This document shows positions 1 to 8,632 of a stretch of 64,000 nt of DNA, one piece after another. Where the stretch lies: contig JBDRAL010000037.1 of assembly GCA_039793685.1 (NCBI GenBank), positions 1-64,000 on the forward strand. Direction: 5' to 3'. The stretch's first letter is position 1. Each line of letters begins with the position of its first letter. The notes under the pieces are model-generated. The model was not told where the DNA came from. It ran no database searches and was given only the letters and a program-made list of their open reading frames with translations. The position numbers and the translations under genes were made by a program. The DNA is from JAAFHI01 sp039793685. GTDB lineage: Bacteria; Acidobacteriota; Blastocatellia; Chloracidobacteriales; Chloracidobacteriaceae.

Positions 1-12
1 AGACAATCCTTA

Positions 13-93
13 CCCAAACCCCAAACCCCAAACCCCAAACCCCAAACCCCAAACCCCAAACCCCAAACCCCAAACCCCAAACCCCAAACCCCA
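13..93. repeat. Heptamer tandem array (CCCCAAA)n, GGGGTTT on the minus strand
   Basis: Eleven CCCC blocks, each exactly 7 bases from the next (first at 19, last at 89), are separated by AAA, with a partial unit at 13-18. The array ends two bases before the stop codon of the minus-strand transferase gene at 95. Read in the direction of that gene it is a run of GGGGTTT, which could form G-quadruplexes. It belongs to the 7-bp-period repeats seen throughout this window. By analogy with the others, an inverted C-rich arm may lie just outside the window. Confidence 0.95.
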
Positions 94-94
94 C

Positions 95-1654
95 TCAGGC
101 TTCCCGTTCCTTGAGGCGGGGTTCGCCGACGGGGTCACCCGGCTGGCGTTCCGGTTGTGGTTCGCTGCTCAGGCGGATGAGGGTTTCCTCGGTGACTTTG
201 CGGACGCGGCCGAACAGCAGGTTTACGTCGAAAAGGAAGGTCGAACTGGGGAGGCGGTGGAGGTCCATCCGGCCGTACTCGCCATTCTCGAAGGCCAGCG
301 GGATGCTCAGTTTGGCCGTGTGTGGGAGATGCTCGGGCTGGCCTTCCTCGGTCCAGACCGCGGTGACGAAGTCGTCGTGGCGCGAAAACCGGAAATAACG
401 ATGTTCCTGAATCTGCCATGCCATCCGCAGCGGCAGGTGCAGGCGAACCTGTGAGAAGTCGGTGGCTTCGAAGCACTCGCCGAGGTGCGTGAAGAATTCC
501 TCATGCGTTTGCGAGCCGCGCAGTGCCTGAACGAGATTCTGGACGTGGATGTTGTTGGCGATGAGCGTCCGCTGGCTGAGTGACCGTTGCAGGACGCGAC
601 CGATTTCGCCGAATTCGTGATAACCGAGGTGCTGAATGGCAATCCAGAGGGCCACGCCGAGCGTGAGCAGGATGAGTCCGAGCAGACGGTTCGGCGAGTT
701 GTAGGCAAGCAGGCTCATCAGCGCAAAGAAGGCCGACGCGGCGTAAAGCAGAATCGTCGTTTTCCGTTGCGAGAAGCCACGCGCCAGTAACTGATGGTGG
801 ATGTGCCGCCGATCCGCGCCGAACAGCGGTTTCCCCGAGAGAAACCGGCGACCGATGGACAGTGCCGTTTCCATCACCGGCAGCCCGAACGCCAGCAGCG
901 GAATCGTGATTGTCACGATGGTGACCGACTTCTGCGAACCGAGAATCGACAGGGCGGCAAGGGTGAAGCCGATGAAAAGACTGCCGCAATCGCCCATGAA
1001 GACGGTCGCCGGATTGAAGTTGTACTTCAGGAATCCAAGGATGCTGCCCGCGAGCGCGCAGGCGAGAACGGCGAGAATCAGGTTCTGGTTGGCGACCGCG
1101 ACATAGAGCATCGTCAGCGTCGAGAAGAGCGCCGAACCCGCCGAGAGGCCGTCCACGCCGTCAATCAGGTTGAAGGCGTTGCTGACGCCGACCAGCCAGA
1201 GGACCGTAATCGGAAGTCCCCACATGCCGAGTTGAATCGGCGTCCCGGTAAAGGGATTCGGCAGCGTGGTGATCCCCTGCGCGAAAAAGTGAAATCCGAT
1301 GGCGATGATGACCTGCCCGATGAATTTCGTCCGGGGGCGGAGGCGGTAGATGTCGTCGGCCAGCCCGAGCGCGAAAACGGCGAGGCAGGGTATGACGAAT
1401 CGCAGAAGCTGTTCCCGATTGCCGTGCAGCGTCTGGGTGATGATCCCGTCCAGAAAGTAGAGCGGAATCAACGCCAGAAAGAAGGCAATGACCATCGCGA
1501 TGCCGCCGACTCGGGGAATCGGGACCGTATGGATTTGACGTTCCTCCGACGGCGTATCGACGAAATCAATGCGTCGCGCGGCATTTCGGATGACTGGCGT
1601 CAGAATGAACGACGCGCAGAGTGCAATGAGAAAGACAACGGTATACGTCAGCAA
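95..1654 (-). CDS. WecA/MraY-type polyprenyl-phosphate sugar-1-phosphate transferase with C-terminal extension
   Basis: This is an inner-membrane glycosyl-4 transferase. The family transfers a HexNAc-1-phosphate from a UDP-sugar to undecaprenyl phosphate, which starts O-antigen, exopolysaccharide or wall polymers. About ten hydrophobic segments fill the first 345 residues. Family motifs are visible: an Asp-Asp pair in GLADDIYRLRP near residue 98, NAFNLIDGVDGLSAG near 160, and HIHHQLLARG near 287. The roughly 170 C-terminal residues are soluble and unusual for the family (total 519 aa against about 350). The start is TTG, preceded by AGGAG about 7 bases upstream. It closes a minus-strand polysaccharide cluster, which supports an initiating role; WecA rather than MraY is favoured by this context. 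The stop codon abuts a heptamer array. Confidence 0.88.
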   Translation of the reverse strand: MLTYTVVFLIALCASFILTPVIRNAARRIDFVDTPSEERQIHTVPIPRVGGIAMVIAFFLALIPLYFLDGIITQTLHGNREQLLRFVIPCLAVFALGLADDIYRLRPRTKFIGQVIIAIGFHFFAQGITTLPNPFTGTPIQLGMWGLPITVLWLVGVSNAFNLIDGVDGLSAGSALFSTLTMLYVAVANQNLILAVLACALAGSILGFLKYNFNPATVFMGDCGSLFIGFTLAALSILGSQKSVTIVTITIPLLAFGLPVMETALSIGRRFLSGKPLFGADRRHIHHQLLARGFSQRKTTILLYAASAFFALMSLLAYNSPNRLLGLILLTLGVALWIAIQHLGYHEFGEIGRVLQRSLSQRTLIANNIHVQNLVQALRGSQTHEEFFTHLGECFEATDFSQVRLHLPLRMAWQIQEHRYFRFSRHDDFVTAVWTEEGQPEHLPHTAKLSIPLAFENGEYGRMDLHRLPSSTFLFDVNLLFGRVRKVTEETLIRLSSEPQPERQPGDPVGEPRLKEREA

Positions 1655-1825
1655 GGCGGTTCTCCTCTTTCTCGACCCCTCGTCGGATCGGACAGCTCTA
1701 ACGGCTGCTTCGTGGTCGCCCTGGTTGGCTGTAATAAAGTCGAAATGACTGTAAAAATTTTTCTTCGATGCACAAGGAAAATAGCAATTCGGCCCCTGAA
1801 ATCCAAGTCATAACATCTTTATGTT

Positions 1826-3055
1826 TCAACGGGATGAAGTGGAGGCGACGGCCGCAAAGTATTTTCCGAGTGCGATTGAGCGTCCGAAATGGTCATCGAA
1901 GCACCGACGGGCGTTGGTTTTCATCGCCTCGATTCGCGCCGGATCGTTCGCCAGTCTCAAAAGATTTTCCACCACGCCCTCGACATCGCCCGGAGGGACC
2001 TGGAAGCCGCAGTCGTGGGCGGCGATGATATCGGCGACCTCGGTCGGATTGGTGACGAGGCCGAGAATCGCCTGACCGGCGGCGAGCGCGCCGTAGATTT
2101 TGCTCGGAATGATGAGTCCTTCGACGCCACGTTCCATGGTCACGACCGAGAAATCGCCGCAGGTCAGCGAATACGGCAGGGTTTCCACCGGCTGGTAGGG
2201 CAGGAAGCGGACGTTCGGCAGGTTTTTGGCTTTGACGAGGTCTTCGAGAATCGGCTTTTTGCCGCCGTCGCCGATGAACAGGAATTGAAATCGGTCGTCG
2301 TCGCGGAGCCGGTCCGCCGCCTCGACGATGGTTTCGAGGTCGTGGGCCAGCCCCATGTTTCCCGAATAGAGAATGGTGAGCTTGCGGTCCGTGCCCTGTT
2401 CGCGGGCGAATGGATTGTCCGTCTTCGGCAAGGGCCGGATGGTTTCGCCGTCGGCCCAACTGTTGATCACATGAATCGGAGGACATTTCGCCCCGGCGCG
2501 GTCCATCGCGGTTTCGATCACCGCTCGCATCCGGTCGCCGAGCGTGATGATCGCGGCGGCATTCGAATAGGCCCGGGCATTGACGAAATCCCAGACCCGC
2601 CGGATGGGTGAACGCGCGCCGAACACCCCGAGCGTGACGGCGAGTTCCGGGTAGATATCTTCCACGATGCAGATGTAGGGCCGTCCGCGCAGCTTTTTCC
2701 CGAACCAGCCGATGGCCCCGAACAACGGCGCGTTGCAGATGACCAGTGCGTCGTGGTCGCGGTAGCCGAAAACCGTCTCGACCAGCGCGCCGAGCAGAAA
2801 GGTGCCGAGGTTGCTGATGCGTCCGAGAAGCCGCCGCTTGTCGAAGCGTGTCCCGATGACCCGTCGAACCTGCAACCCGTCGATGACGTCGTTGACCGGA
2901 AGGCGTCCGCCGCGCTGATACGTCGCGCGGCTCGTGACAATGGCGGTTTCAATTCCGCGCTCGGTGAGATGGATGGCGATTTCCCGGGCGTAGGCCGCAA
3001 CCGCCGCCGTCTCCGGAAAGTAGTAGTTGGTGAGCAGAATGATGCGTTTCGGCAA
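1826..3055 (-). CDS. Family 4 glycosyltransferase, WcaI-like
   Basis: This 409-residue cytosolic or membrane-associated glycosyltransferase has a GT-B fold. The N-terminus (residues about 5-40, ILLTNYYFPE then a donor-independent acceptor domain) and the C-terminal donor domain (about 220-390, with LTILYSGNMG, and EGLIIPSKIYGALAAGQAIL) match the WcaI group of exopolysaccharide glycosyltransferases. It probably adds one sugar to a lipid-linked repeat unit; donor and acceptor cannot be read from sequence. The start is a TTG with no clear ribosome binding site, so the true start could be slightly different. It lies between the initiating transferase and the WcaF-like gene on the same strand. Confidence 0.85.
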   Translation of the reverse strand: MPKRIILLTNYYFPETAAVAAYAREIAIHLTERGIETAIVTSRATYQRGGRLPVNDVIDGLQVRRVIGTRFDKRRLLGRISNLGTFLLGALVETVFGYRDHDALVICNAPLFGAIGWFGKKLRGRPYICIVEDIYPELAVTLGVFGARSPIRRVWDFVNARAYSNAAAIITLGDRMRAVIETAMDRAGAKCPPIHVINSWADGETIRPLPKTDNPFAREQGTDRKLTILYSGNMGLAHDLETIVEAADRLRDDDRFQFLFIGDGGKKPILEDLVKAKNLPNVRFLPYQPVETLPYSLTCGDFSVVTMERGVEGLIIPSKIYGALAAGQAILGLVTNPTEVADIIAAHDCGFQVPPGDVEGVVENLLRLANDPARIEAMKTNARRCFDDHFGRSIALGKYFAAVASTSSR

Positions 3056-3143
3056 GGCGTGTCAGGGATTTGGCGGAGAATAAAGTCCCCGGCAAAGGGT
3101 GGGACGTTTCTTGAGGCGTATCCGTTTTGCCCACACCCCCCGA

Positions 3144-3226
3144 CCCCCTCTCCAATTGGAGAGGGGGAGTTTGCGGGAAGAATTTTCTCCCCTTCTCCCC
3201 ACGCCAATTGGAGAGGGGAGAAGGGG
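3144..3226. repeat. Two CCAATTGG-centred palindromes in an intergenic gap
   Basis: The gap 3056-3297 holds a perfect 24-base palindrome at 3144-3167 (five C, TCTCCAATTGGAGA, five G). A second inverted repeat has arms CCCCTTCTCCCC (3189-3200) and GGGGAGAAGGGG (3215-3226), with another CCAATTGG in the loop. The two are related in sequence. They could form strong hairpins in RNA of either strand. Nothing else is visible in the gap. Confidence 0.85.
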
Positions 3227-3297
3227 CCGGGGGATGAGGGGTGAGGGCGAAGCGTCACACTGGGTTTGATTATCCCGCGAAATTCCTGGAGGTGGTT

Positions 3298-3873
3298 TCA
3301 GTGACCGTCGGTCAGTTTCGGTCGGTCATGAATGGTTCGCTGGCGGACCGGCTGGGCCGGATTCCCGCGATAGATCATGTATGGTTCGGCGGTGCCCCCG
3401 ATGACGCTTCCGACGGTCACGATGGCATGGCTGCCGATGGTCGCCCCGGGCGTTACCACGGCTTTCGCGCCAACCCACGCGCCATCCTCGATGACGATGG
3501 GCTTGATGACGAGGTCGAAGGCGGGCGAGGTATAGTCGTGATTCCCCGTTAAAAGATAGGCCCCCTGCGACAGGCAGGCGTGGCGGCCGATGGTGATCGG
3601 CGCGAGGTTGTCGATCCACGCGCCTTCGCCGATCCAGGTAAAATCGCCGATTTCAAGAAACCACGGATACTTGATGTTGACGTCCGGCTTGATGACGACA
3701 CCGGTCCCGATTCTGGCCCCGAAAAGCCGCAGCAGGGCGCATTTCAAACCTGACGGATACGGCAGGTCGGATTTGAAAATCCAGGCGTTGACCAACAGCC
3801 AGGCAAGGCGTTTGAAGGTTCCGCCCGGCTGATACCAGCGATTGTCGAACGTCGAGAGATCGACCGTGTTCAT
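3298..3873 (-). CDS. WcaF-type exopolysaccharide O-acetyltransferase
   Basis: A 191-residue hexapeptide-repeat acyltransferase. The C-terminal two thirds carry the left-handed beta-helix pattern (for example VVIKPDVNIKYP, TWIGEGAWIDNL, AWVGAKAVVTPGATIG, AIVTVGSVIGG). The N-terminal region (FKRLAWLLVNAWIFKSDLP) is typical of the WcaF group in colanic-acid-like clusters. It would O-acetylate a sugar of the polysaccharide using acetyl-CoA. A likely catalytic His sits in the loop GNHDY near residue 112. Its start overlaps the upstream glycosyltransferase stop as ATGA, so the two are translationally coupled. Confidence 0.87.
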   Translation of the reverse strand: MNTVDLSTFDNRWYQPGGTFKRLAWLLVNAWIFKSDLPYPSGLKCALLRLFGARIGTGVVIKPDVNIKYPWFLEIGDFTWIGEGAWIDNLAPITIGRHACLSQGAYLLTGNHDYTSPAFDLVIKPIVIEDGAWVGAKAVVTPGATIGSHAIVTVGSVIGGTAEPYMIYRGNPAQPVRQRTIHDRPKLTDGH

Positions 3874-5045
3874 CGTCCTCCGGGAGCGGCCAGCATGACA
3901 TCGTAGGCCGCGCTCATTTTCTCGGCTGCGCGTTGCCAGGTGTAGTTTTCCTGAATGAAGTTTCGCGCGCGGTCACCCATCGCGCGCGCATCGTCCGGGT
4001 GCGCGAGCAGGTCGGCGACGGCTTCGGCGAGCAGTTCGATTTCAGGCTCGACGACCCGTGCCGCCCGCGCCGTATCCGCTTCCGGAAATCCGCAGCCGGT
4101 CGTGAACACGCAGGGCAGCCCGCAGGCCATTGCTTCCAGAATCGACATCGACATGCCTTCGGAGTAGGACGGCAAAATGTAGACATCCGCCGCCGCCAGC
4201 GCCGACCGTTTCAGCTCGCCGCCGATCATCCCGGGAAACAGCGCAGCGTCGGCACAGCCGTGTTCAGCCAGAAACTGTTCCACGGCGGGTTTGTAATTCA
4301 CGAGGTCCGGCCCCGCGATGACCAGCGCCGCGTCGGGGATCGTTCCGCGAACCCGCGCAAAGGCGGGGATGAACCGATCAAGCCCTTTTTTCGGATCGAT
4401 ACGGCTCAGAAAAAGAACAATCCGTTTCCCTTTCAATTGCGGAAACGTCGCGAAAAACAGATCGCTCGTGGCTGGGATCGTTTGGGATTGGATATGGATG
4501 CCATTCGGCACCAGAAACGGCGTCGCCCGGATGCCGAGCTTTTTCACCTGTCCCGACTCGATGCTCGTGATGGTCTGAATCCCCCGTGCTGCGTCGAGCA
4601 ACGGCTTTTCGATACAGGCGAAGTAAGGCTTTTTCTTCCACGCCTTATAGCGCAGCGCCCACGCGTCGAGCATCCCGTGCGGCGTCATCACGAACGGCTT
4701 CCCGCGCCGCCGACAGTGCCACGCGGCCAGTGAAATCATCGGAGCGAAAAGCGTGTTGAGGTGAATCACGTCGTATTCGCCGAGTGCGCCTTCCATCCAT
4801 TGAAGAAGCGTGTTGTTGAAGATGTACTTCGCCCCGCCTCCGTGGGCGAAGTAGCGGATTCGGTATCCGTCGCCTTCGACCCAGCGGTCGGTGGGCACGT
4901 CAAGGGGCTGGTCGCCGTTGAGGTTGGTGGTCACGACGTCGACGGTGATGCCAGTGTGTCCGAGGGCCTCGGAAAGTTCGAGTACGGCTTTCGACGTTCC
5001 GCCGTAAACCGGTCCGACGGCCGGGATGGTCATCAGTATTTTCAT
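3870..5045 (-). CDS. Family 4 glycosyltransferase
   Basis: A 391-residue GT-B glycosyltransferase. The N-terminal domain opens with VGPVYGGTSKAVLELSEAL and contains MTPHGMLDAWAL. The C-terminal domain (about 200-370) has RIVLFLSRIDPKKGLDRFI and the EX7E-like segment in PSYSEGMSMSILEAMACGLP near residues 293-312. It is expected to extend the lipid-linked repeat unit at the cytosolic face of the inner membrane. Substrate is unknown. It overlaps the WcaF-like gene downstream by four bases and follows the Wzy-like gene by about 33 bases. Confidence 0.87.
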   Translation of the reverse strand: MKILMTIPAVGPVYGGTSKAVLELSEALGHTGITVDVVTTNLNGDQPLDVPTDRWVEGDGYRIRYFAHGGGAKYIFNNTLLQWMEGALGEYDVIHLNTLFAPMISLAAWHCRRRGKPFVMTPHGMLDAWALRYKAWKKKPYFACIEKPLLDAARGIQTITSIESGQVKKLGIRATPFLVPNGIHIQSQTIPATSDLFFATFPQLKGKRIVLFLSRIDPKKGLDRFIPAFARVRGTIPDAALVIAGPDLVNYKPAVEQFLAEHGCADAALFPGMIGGELKRSALAAADVYILPSYSEGMSMSILEAMACGLPCVFTTGCGFPEADTARAARVVEPEIELLAEAVADLLAHPDDARAMGDRARNFIQENYTWQRAAEKMSAAYDVMLAAPGGR

Positions 5046-5078
5046 GGCGGATGTATCGAAAGGCCGAGTCCTGAACGG

Positions 5079-6419
5079 CTACGACACGGTGGTGTCGGGA
5101 AGAAGATCGGCCCGTTCGGTCTGTACCGGTTTCGGTGTGGACTTGCCGCGCTGGAAGCGATTGAACAGAAGATTTCTCTTGAGATAGCAGAAGACCAGAA
5201 TCGGAAGCATCGACATGCCCAGCCAGGAGTAGATCCCCGGAATGTCGCCCCCGCGCAGCAGGGGAAAGAGCCACGAGATGAACACCGCCCGCCCCATGAG
5301 GTTGACCATCGGGTGGCTACGGGCCAGCCAGGTCATGGCTTTGGCCATTCCGAATCCATAGATGATGGCGAAAAAAATCAGACCGATGAGACCGCCTTCC
5401 CCGTAAAAGGAGCCGTAGATCGAAGGCGAGATTCCCAAGTTCCCGTCTTTTTCCGTATCGCGCATTCCGAGCTTGTTGACGAATCCGCCGACCGGTTTGT
5501 CGGGCCAGATGGCGCGGGGAATCGGTCGGGTCAGAATTTCGAAATGCTCGCCGCCCCAGGTATGTTCGAGCATGTTGGGGTAGACCTGCTGGAGGATGAC
5601 GAATCCGTCGAGCATGTTGGCGTCTTCCGCCGCGAGCAGGCGATCCATTGCGCCCGTCGTGTTGGACAGCCCCGCGACTTTGTCGAAGGTGTCGTTGGAA
5701 CTGCGCAAGGCTCCGCTGGCCCCGAACAGGAAGATTCCCACCAGCAATGTGCCGGCCATGGCGGTCATCCGTTTCCGGGGAATCTGAAATGCCGTGAACG
5801 TCGTCGCCACGGCGATAAAAAGCCCGAAAAACTGGAAGCGAAGAACGATTCCGAAGGTCGCATAGGCGGCACAGGCAAAGAAGACCGAGCAAACGATCTT
5901 CTGAACCTGGGTCTGGAATCCACCGAAAACCCAGATGGCTGCCAGAAGAATGCTCATCCCGATTTGGGTCAGCGGAAAGAGGAAGACATAATTGTTCTGT
6001 GAACCGTCCATAATCAGTGCCTTGCACTGTTCGGACACAAAGAATACGACAAAGGCGAGGGCAAGAATATTGGTAGGCTTTGGCAGCAGTTTCGGGTTGA
6101 TGATCTTCGGGTCATGAAGCGGAAGTTTTTCCTTCATCAACGCGAAGTAGGTGAGAATCAGAACGAGTTCGCTAAGGGAAATGTAGAGCAGCGCCTGAAA
6201 GGCGTCCGAATCGGTGATGTAATCGAGACCGAACGTGTACGCGGTCTCAACCCACTGGGCATAGCCTTGAGACACGGCGAAGAAACGGTAGCAACTGAAC
6301 ACGAAGGTCAGGCCTGAGACCACGAGCGGGAGTTCATCATTCCGTTTAAAGAACCAATAAACGGAAACGGTGATCAGAAGAAGTTGTCCGAGAACGACGA
6401 GGTTGAACAGTAAATCCAT
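5079..6419 (-). CDS. Polytopic membrane protein, Wzy-like O-antigen/EPS polymerase
   Basis: A 446-residue, strongly hydrophobic protein with about ten to twelve predicted membrane segments and a larger periplasmic loop around residues 215-330 (ATFTAFQIPRK to RPIPRAIWPDK). This layout and its place among glycosyltransferases fit an O-antigen or EPS polymerase, a family defined by topology more than by sequence. I start it at ATG 6419 (MDLLFNLVVLG). A longer reading frame upstream of this is only the shadow of the neighbouring glycosyltransferase. An oligosaccharide exporter is the main alternative. Confidence 0.7.
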   Translation of the reverse strand: MDLLFNLVVLGQLLLITVSVYWFFKRNDELPLVVSGLTFVFSCYRFFAVSQGYAQWVETAYTFGLDYITDSDAFQALLYISLSELVLILTYFALMKEKLPLHDPKIINPKLLPKPTNILALAFVVFFVSEQCKALIMDGSQNNYVFLFPLTQIGMSILLAAIWVFGGFQTQVQKIVCSVFFACAAYATFGIVLRFQFFGLFIAVATTFTAFQIPRKRMTAMAGTLLVGIFLFGASGALRSSNDTFDKVAGLSNTTGAMDRLLAAEDANMLDGFVILQQVYPNMLEHTWGGEHFEILTRPIPRAIWPDKPVGGFVNKLGMRDTEKDGNLGISPSIYGSFYGEGGLIGLIFFAIIYGFGMAKAMTWLARSHPMVNLMGRAVFISWLFPLLRGGDIPGIYSWLGMSMLPILVFCYLKRNLLFNRFQRGKSTPKPVQTERADLLPDTTVS

Positions 6420-6534
6420 AATGTCTGACGGACGGTCCGAACGGGTCGCGATTGAAATGCGCCGGAATGAGCCGGCTCCTGATTCGGGATTCCACCGATG
6501 CTTGCACAAGCGGACCGGTGCTGAAAAGGCAAAA

Positions 6535-7755
6535 TCAGACGGTGACGGCCTGGCGCAACAACTCGCGCCAGCCTTCCCGGTAACGTTCCCAGGTAAACGT
6601 TTCCGCCGTGGCGCGGGCGGCGCGGCCCATCTCGCAAATCTTTTCGGGGGTGGACAGGGCCCGTTCCATCGCTTGGCAGAGGGCGTCTCCGTCGCCCGCC
6701 CGCATGAGAAAACCGTCCTCGCCGTCGGTGATGACGTCGGAGCCGACCGTCGCGTCGGAGGCGATGACCGGCAGCCCGCCCGCCATGGCTTCCAGCACGA
6801 CAAGGCCGAAGCCTTCAAAATAGCTTGGGAAAACCAGAACATCGCTCTCGCGCACCAGCGCGGGCAGTTCGGAATGCGGTCGTTTCCCGAGAAACGTTAC
6901 GCCCGGCAGTTCGGGGAGCAATGGCTGCACGCGCGGCGAAATCGGCCCGGCGAAAACCAGTTCCGCTCCCGCCGGTTTCAACTCCCGCCAAGCTTCGAGC
7001 AGCAGCGGAACGCCCTTGCGCGCCGTAATCGAACCGATGAACAGAAAACGGAATGGTCGGTCCCTGCGCGGTCGGTCGGACGGGCGAAAAGCCGCGAGAT
7101 CCACGCCGTAGGGCAGCGTCACGATTTTTTCCTCGGCCACGCCGTGCGCGAGCAGGGAGCGTTTCGTAAAGGTACTCGCCACGACAATCCGCGCCGCCAG
7201 CCGGTGCTCCTCTTCCTCATGTTCAAGCATCGCCGGGAGTGGCGGTTCGAGGTCCTCGCGCCACTCGGGAAACCGCGCGGCGACGTCCTCGAAGACCCGT
7301 TTCTTTTCGAGCGGATGGGCGATGCTCTGATCGAGGATGAACGGCTTGCCGAGGTCGCGGCAGCGGCGCGCGAGCAGCCACGAAGACGTATCGAATCCGA
7401 TGACCGTGTCGGCGGCTGTAAACGCGCTTTGGGGAATCCGTTCCTGAAACCGGCGGTTGCGGTCGAGGTAGGCTTCGAGCGGCGGCTTGCCGCGCCGGAT
7501 GGCCAGCATCGTTCCGAGTTCAAGCGACGGAATCGCCTTTAAATAAGCGCCCGGAATCCCGTCGTAAATCCGGTTGGCGATGCGTTCGAGGATTTTGCCG
7601 GGAAGCGCGGCCCGCATCGCCCGCGTCGAAAGCGCGGCGCGGTCAAAGGCCACGCCGGTCCAGAAAGCGCCCAGCGCGTCAAGTTCGATGAGCGTGCGGG
7701 CCAGTCGCGGCGCGTGCTGGGTTCCGGGATGGACGAGAAGCGCCTTGGGGTTCAC
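6535..7755 (-). CDS. Family 4 glycosyltransferase
   Basis: A 406-residue GT-B glycosyltransferase starting at GTG. The donor-binding half shows FRFLFIGSITARKGVPLLLEA near residue 230, followed by the EX7E signature in FPSYFEGFGLVVLEAMAGGL near 305-323. The N-terminal half (MNPKALLVHPGTQHAPRLA) resembles family 4 enzymes of capsule and EPS clusters. It begins only four bases after the argB stop, so it may be co-transcribed with the arginine genes. The 115 bases between it and the Wzy-like gene contain nothing recognisable. Confidence 0.85.
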   Translation of the reverse strand: MNPKALLVHPGTQHAPRLARTLIELDALGAFWTGVAFDRAALSTRAMRAALPGKILERIANRIYDGIPGAYLKAIPSLELGTMLAIRRGKPPLEAYLDRNRRFQERIPQSAFTAADTVIGFDTSSWLLARRCRDLGKPFILDQSIAHPLEKKRVFEDVAARFPEWREDLEPPLPAMLEHEEEEHRLAARIVVASTFTKRSLLAHGVAEEKIVTLPYGVDLAAFRPSDRPRRDRPFRFLFIGSITARKGVPLLLEAWRELKPAGAELVFAGPISPRVQPLLPELPGVTFLGKRPHSELPALVRESDVLVFPSYFEGFGLVVLEAMAGGLPVIASDATVGSDVITDGEDGFLMRAGDGDALCQAMERALSTPEKICEMGRAARATAETFTWERYREGWRELLRQAVTV

Positions 7756-7759
7756 GGTT

Positions 7760-8632
7760 TCAGCCTTGAATCATCGTGCCGTCGCCGTTTTCCGTAAAAA
7801 CTTCCCGCAACAGCGCGCCAACCTTCATCCCGTTGATGATGTGAACGGATTTGACGCCCGTCCGGACGGCCTTCGCCGCCGATTCGACTTTCGGGATCAT
7901 GCCGCCGGTGATGGCCTTCGAAGTCATCATCCCCGCCACGTCGTCCAGCGTCAGCCGGCTCTGGACGACCTTGTCGGCGTTCATCACGCCGTCCACGTTG
8001 GTCGCCATGATGAGTTTTTCGGCGCCCATTTCCGCCGCGATGGCCGAGGCGACCGTGTCGGCGTTGACGTTGTAGATGCCGCCCTCGTCATCGGCGGCGA
8101 GCGAGGCGATGACCGGCACGAAATCCTTCTCGATGAGCGTGTAGATCAGCCGCGCATCGACGTCGAAGATGTCACCGACAAACCCGAAGTCGATTTTCTG
8201 GCGCACACCCGTTTCGCGGTCCACAACTTCCTGCGGCGGTCGTTTCCGCGCGGAAAGAATATTGCCGTCAACGCCGCTCAGGCCGACGGCGGGCACGCCC
8301 GCGCGCCGCAGCGCGCCGAGAATGTCCACGTTGATCTTGCCCGCGAAAACCATCTTCACCACGTCGAGCGTTTCCTCGTCGGTGATGCGGCGACCGTTCA
8401 CCGTACGCGCCTCGATGCCGAGTTTCTCACTCAGTTCCGTCGCCTGTTTGCCGCCGCCGTGAACCACCACGACCCGAATGCCCACCTGCGCGCACAGGGC
8501 CAGTTCCTCGCAGAAGGAAAGCAGCGTCGCGTCGTCGTCGGCGACCTCGCCGCCGAATTTCACGACGAAAGTTTTCCCTTTAAAACGATTGATGTAGGGA
8601 AGCGCTTCCCGCAGCGTATTAACGTCCAGCAT
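7760..8632 (-). CDS. argB: Acetylglutamate kinase
   Basis: A 290-residue amino-acid kinase that phosphorylates N-acetyl-L-glutamate with ATP, the second step of arginine synthesis. Visible motifs are FVVKFGGEVADDD (phosphate-binding Lys and Gly-Gly), VVVHGGGKQATEL, INVDILGALRRAGVPAVGLSG, YNVNADTVASAIAAEMGAEK and MIPKVESAAKAVRTGVKSVHIING near the C-terminus. Length is normal. The C-terminal GMIPKV-type segment is typical. It overlaps the upstream esterase by 14 bases. Whether it is feedback-inhibited by arginine cannot be decided by eye. Confidence 0.95.
   Translation of the reverse strand: MLDVNTLREALPYINRFKGKTFVVKFGGEVADDDATLLSFCEELALCAQVGIRVVVVHGGGKQATELSEKLGIEARTVNGRRITDEETLDVVKMVFAGKINVDILGALRRAGVPAVGLSGVDGNILSARKRPPQEVVDRETGVRQKIDFGFVGDIFDVDARLIYTLIEKDFVPVIASLAADDEGGIYNVNADTVASAIAAEMGAEKLIMATNVDGVMNADKVVQSRLTLDDVAGMMTSKAITGGMIPKVESAAKAVRTGVKSVHIINGMKVGALLREVFTENGDGTMIQG

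Noticed and set aside
13..93. Telomere-like repeat (GGGGTTT) at the window edge
   Set aside because: The array begins inside the window after non-repeat sequence, directly follows a gene stop, and is one of several unrelated 7-base families. There is no sign of a chromosome end.
794..1813. Long plus-strand frames opposite genuine genes (also at 3933, 4761, 6370, 12000, 40573, 44128, 54159)
   Set aside because: They lie antisense to genes with clear motifs, are rich in Arg, Asp, Gly and Gln, and show no family signature. This is usual in GC-rich DNA.
6420..6842. Long N-terminal extension of the Wzy-like protein
   Set aside because: The extra 141 codons are Arg/Pro/Ser-rich and lie antiparallel-free in another frame of the neighbouring glycosyltransferase, which is clearly real. 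ATG 6419 begins a hydrophobic segment.
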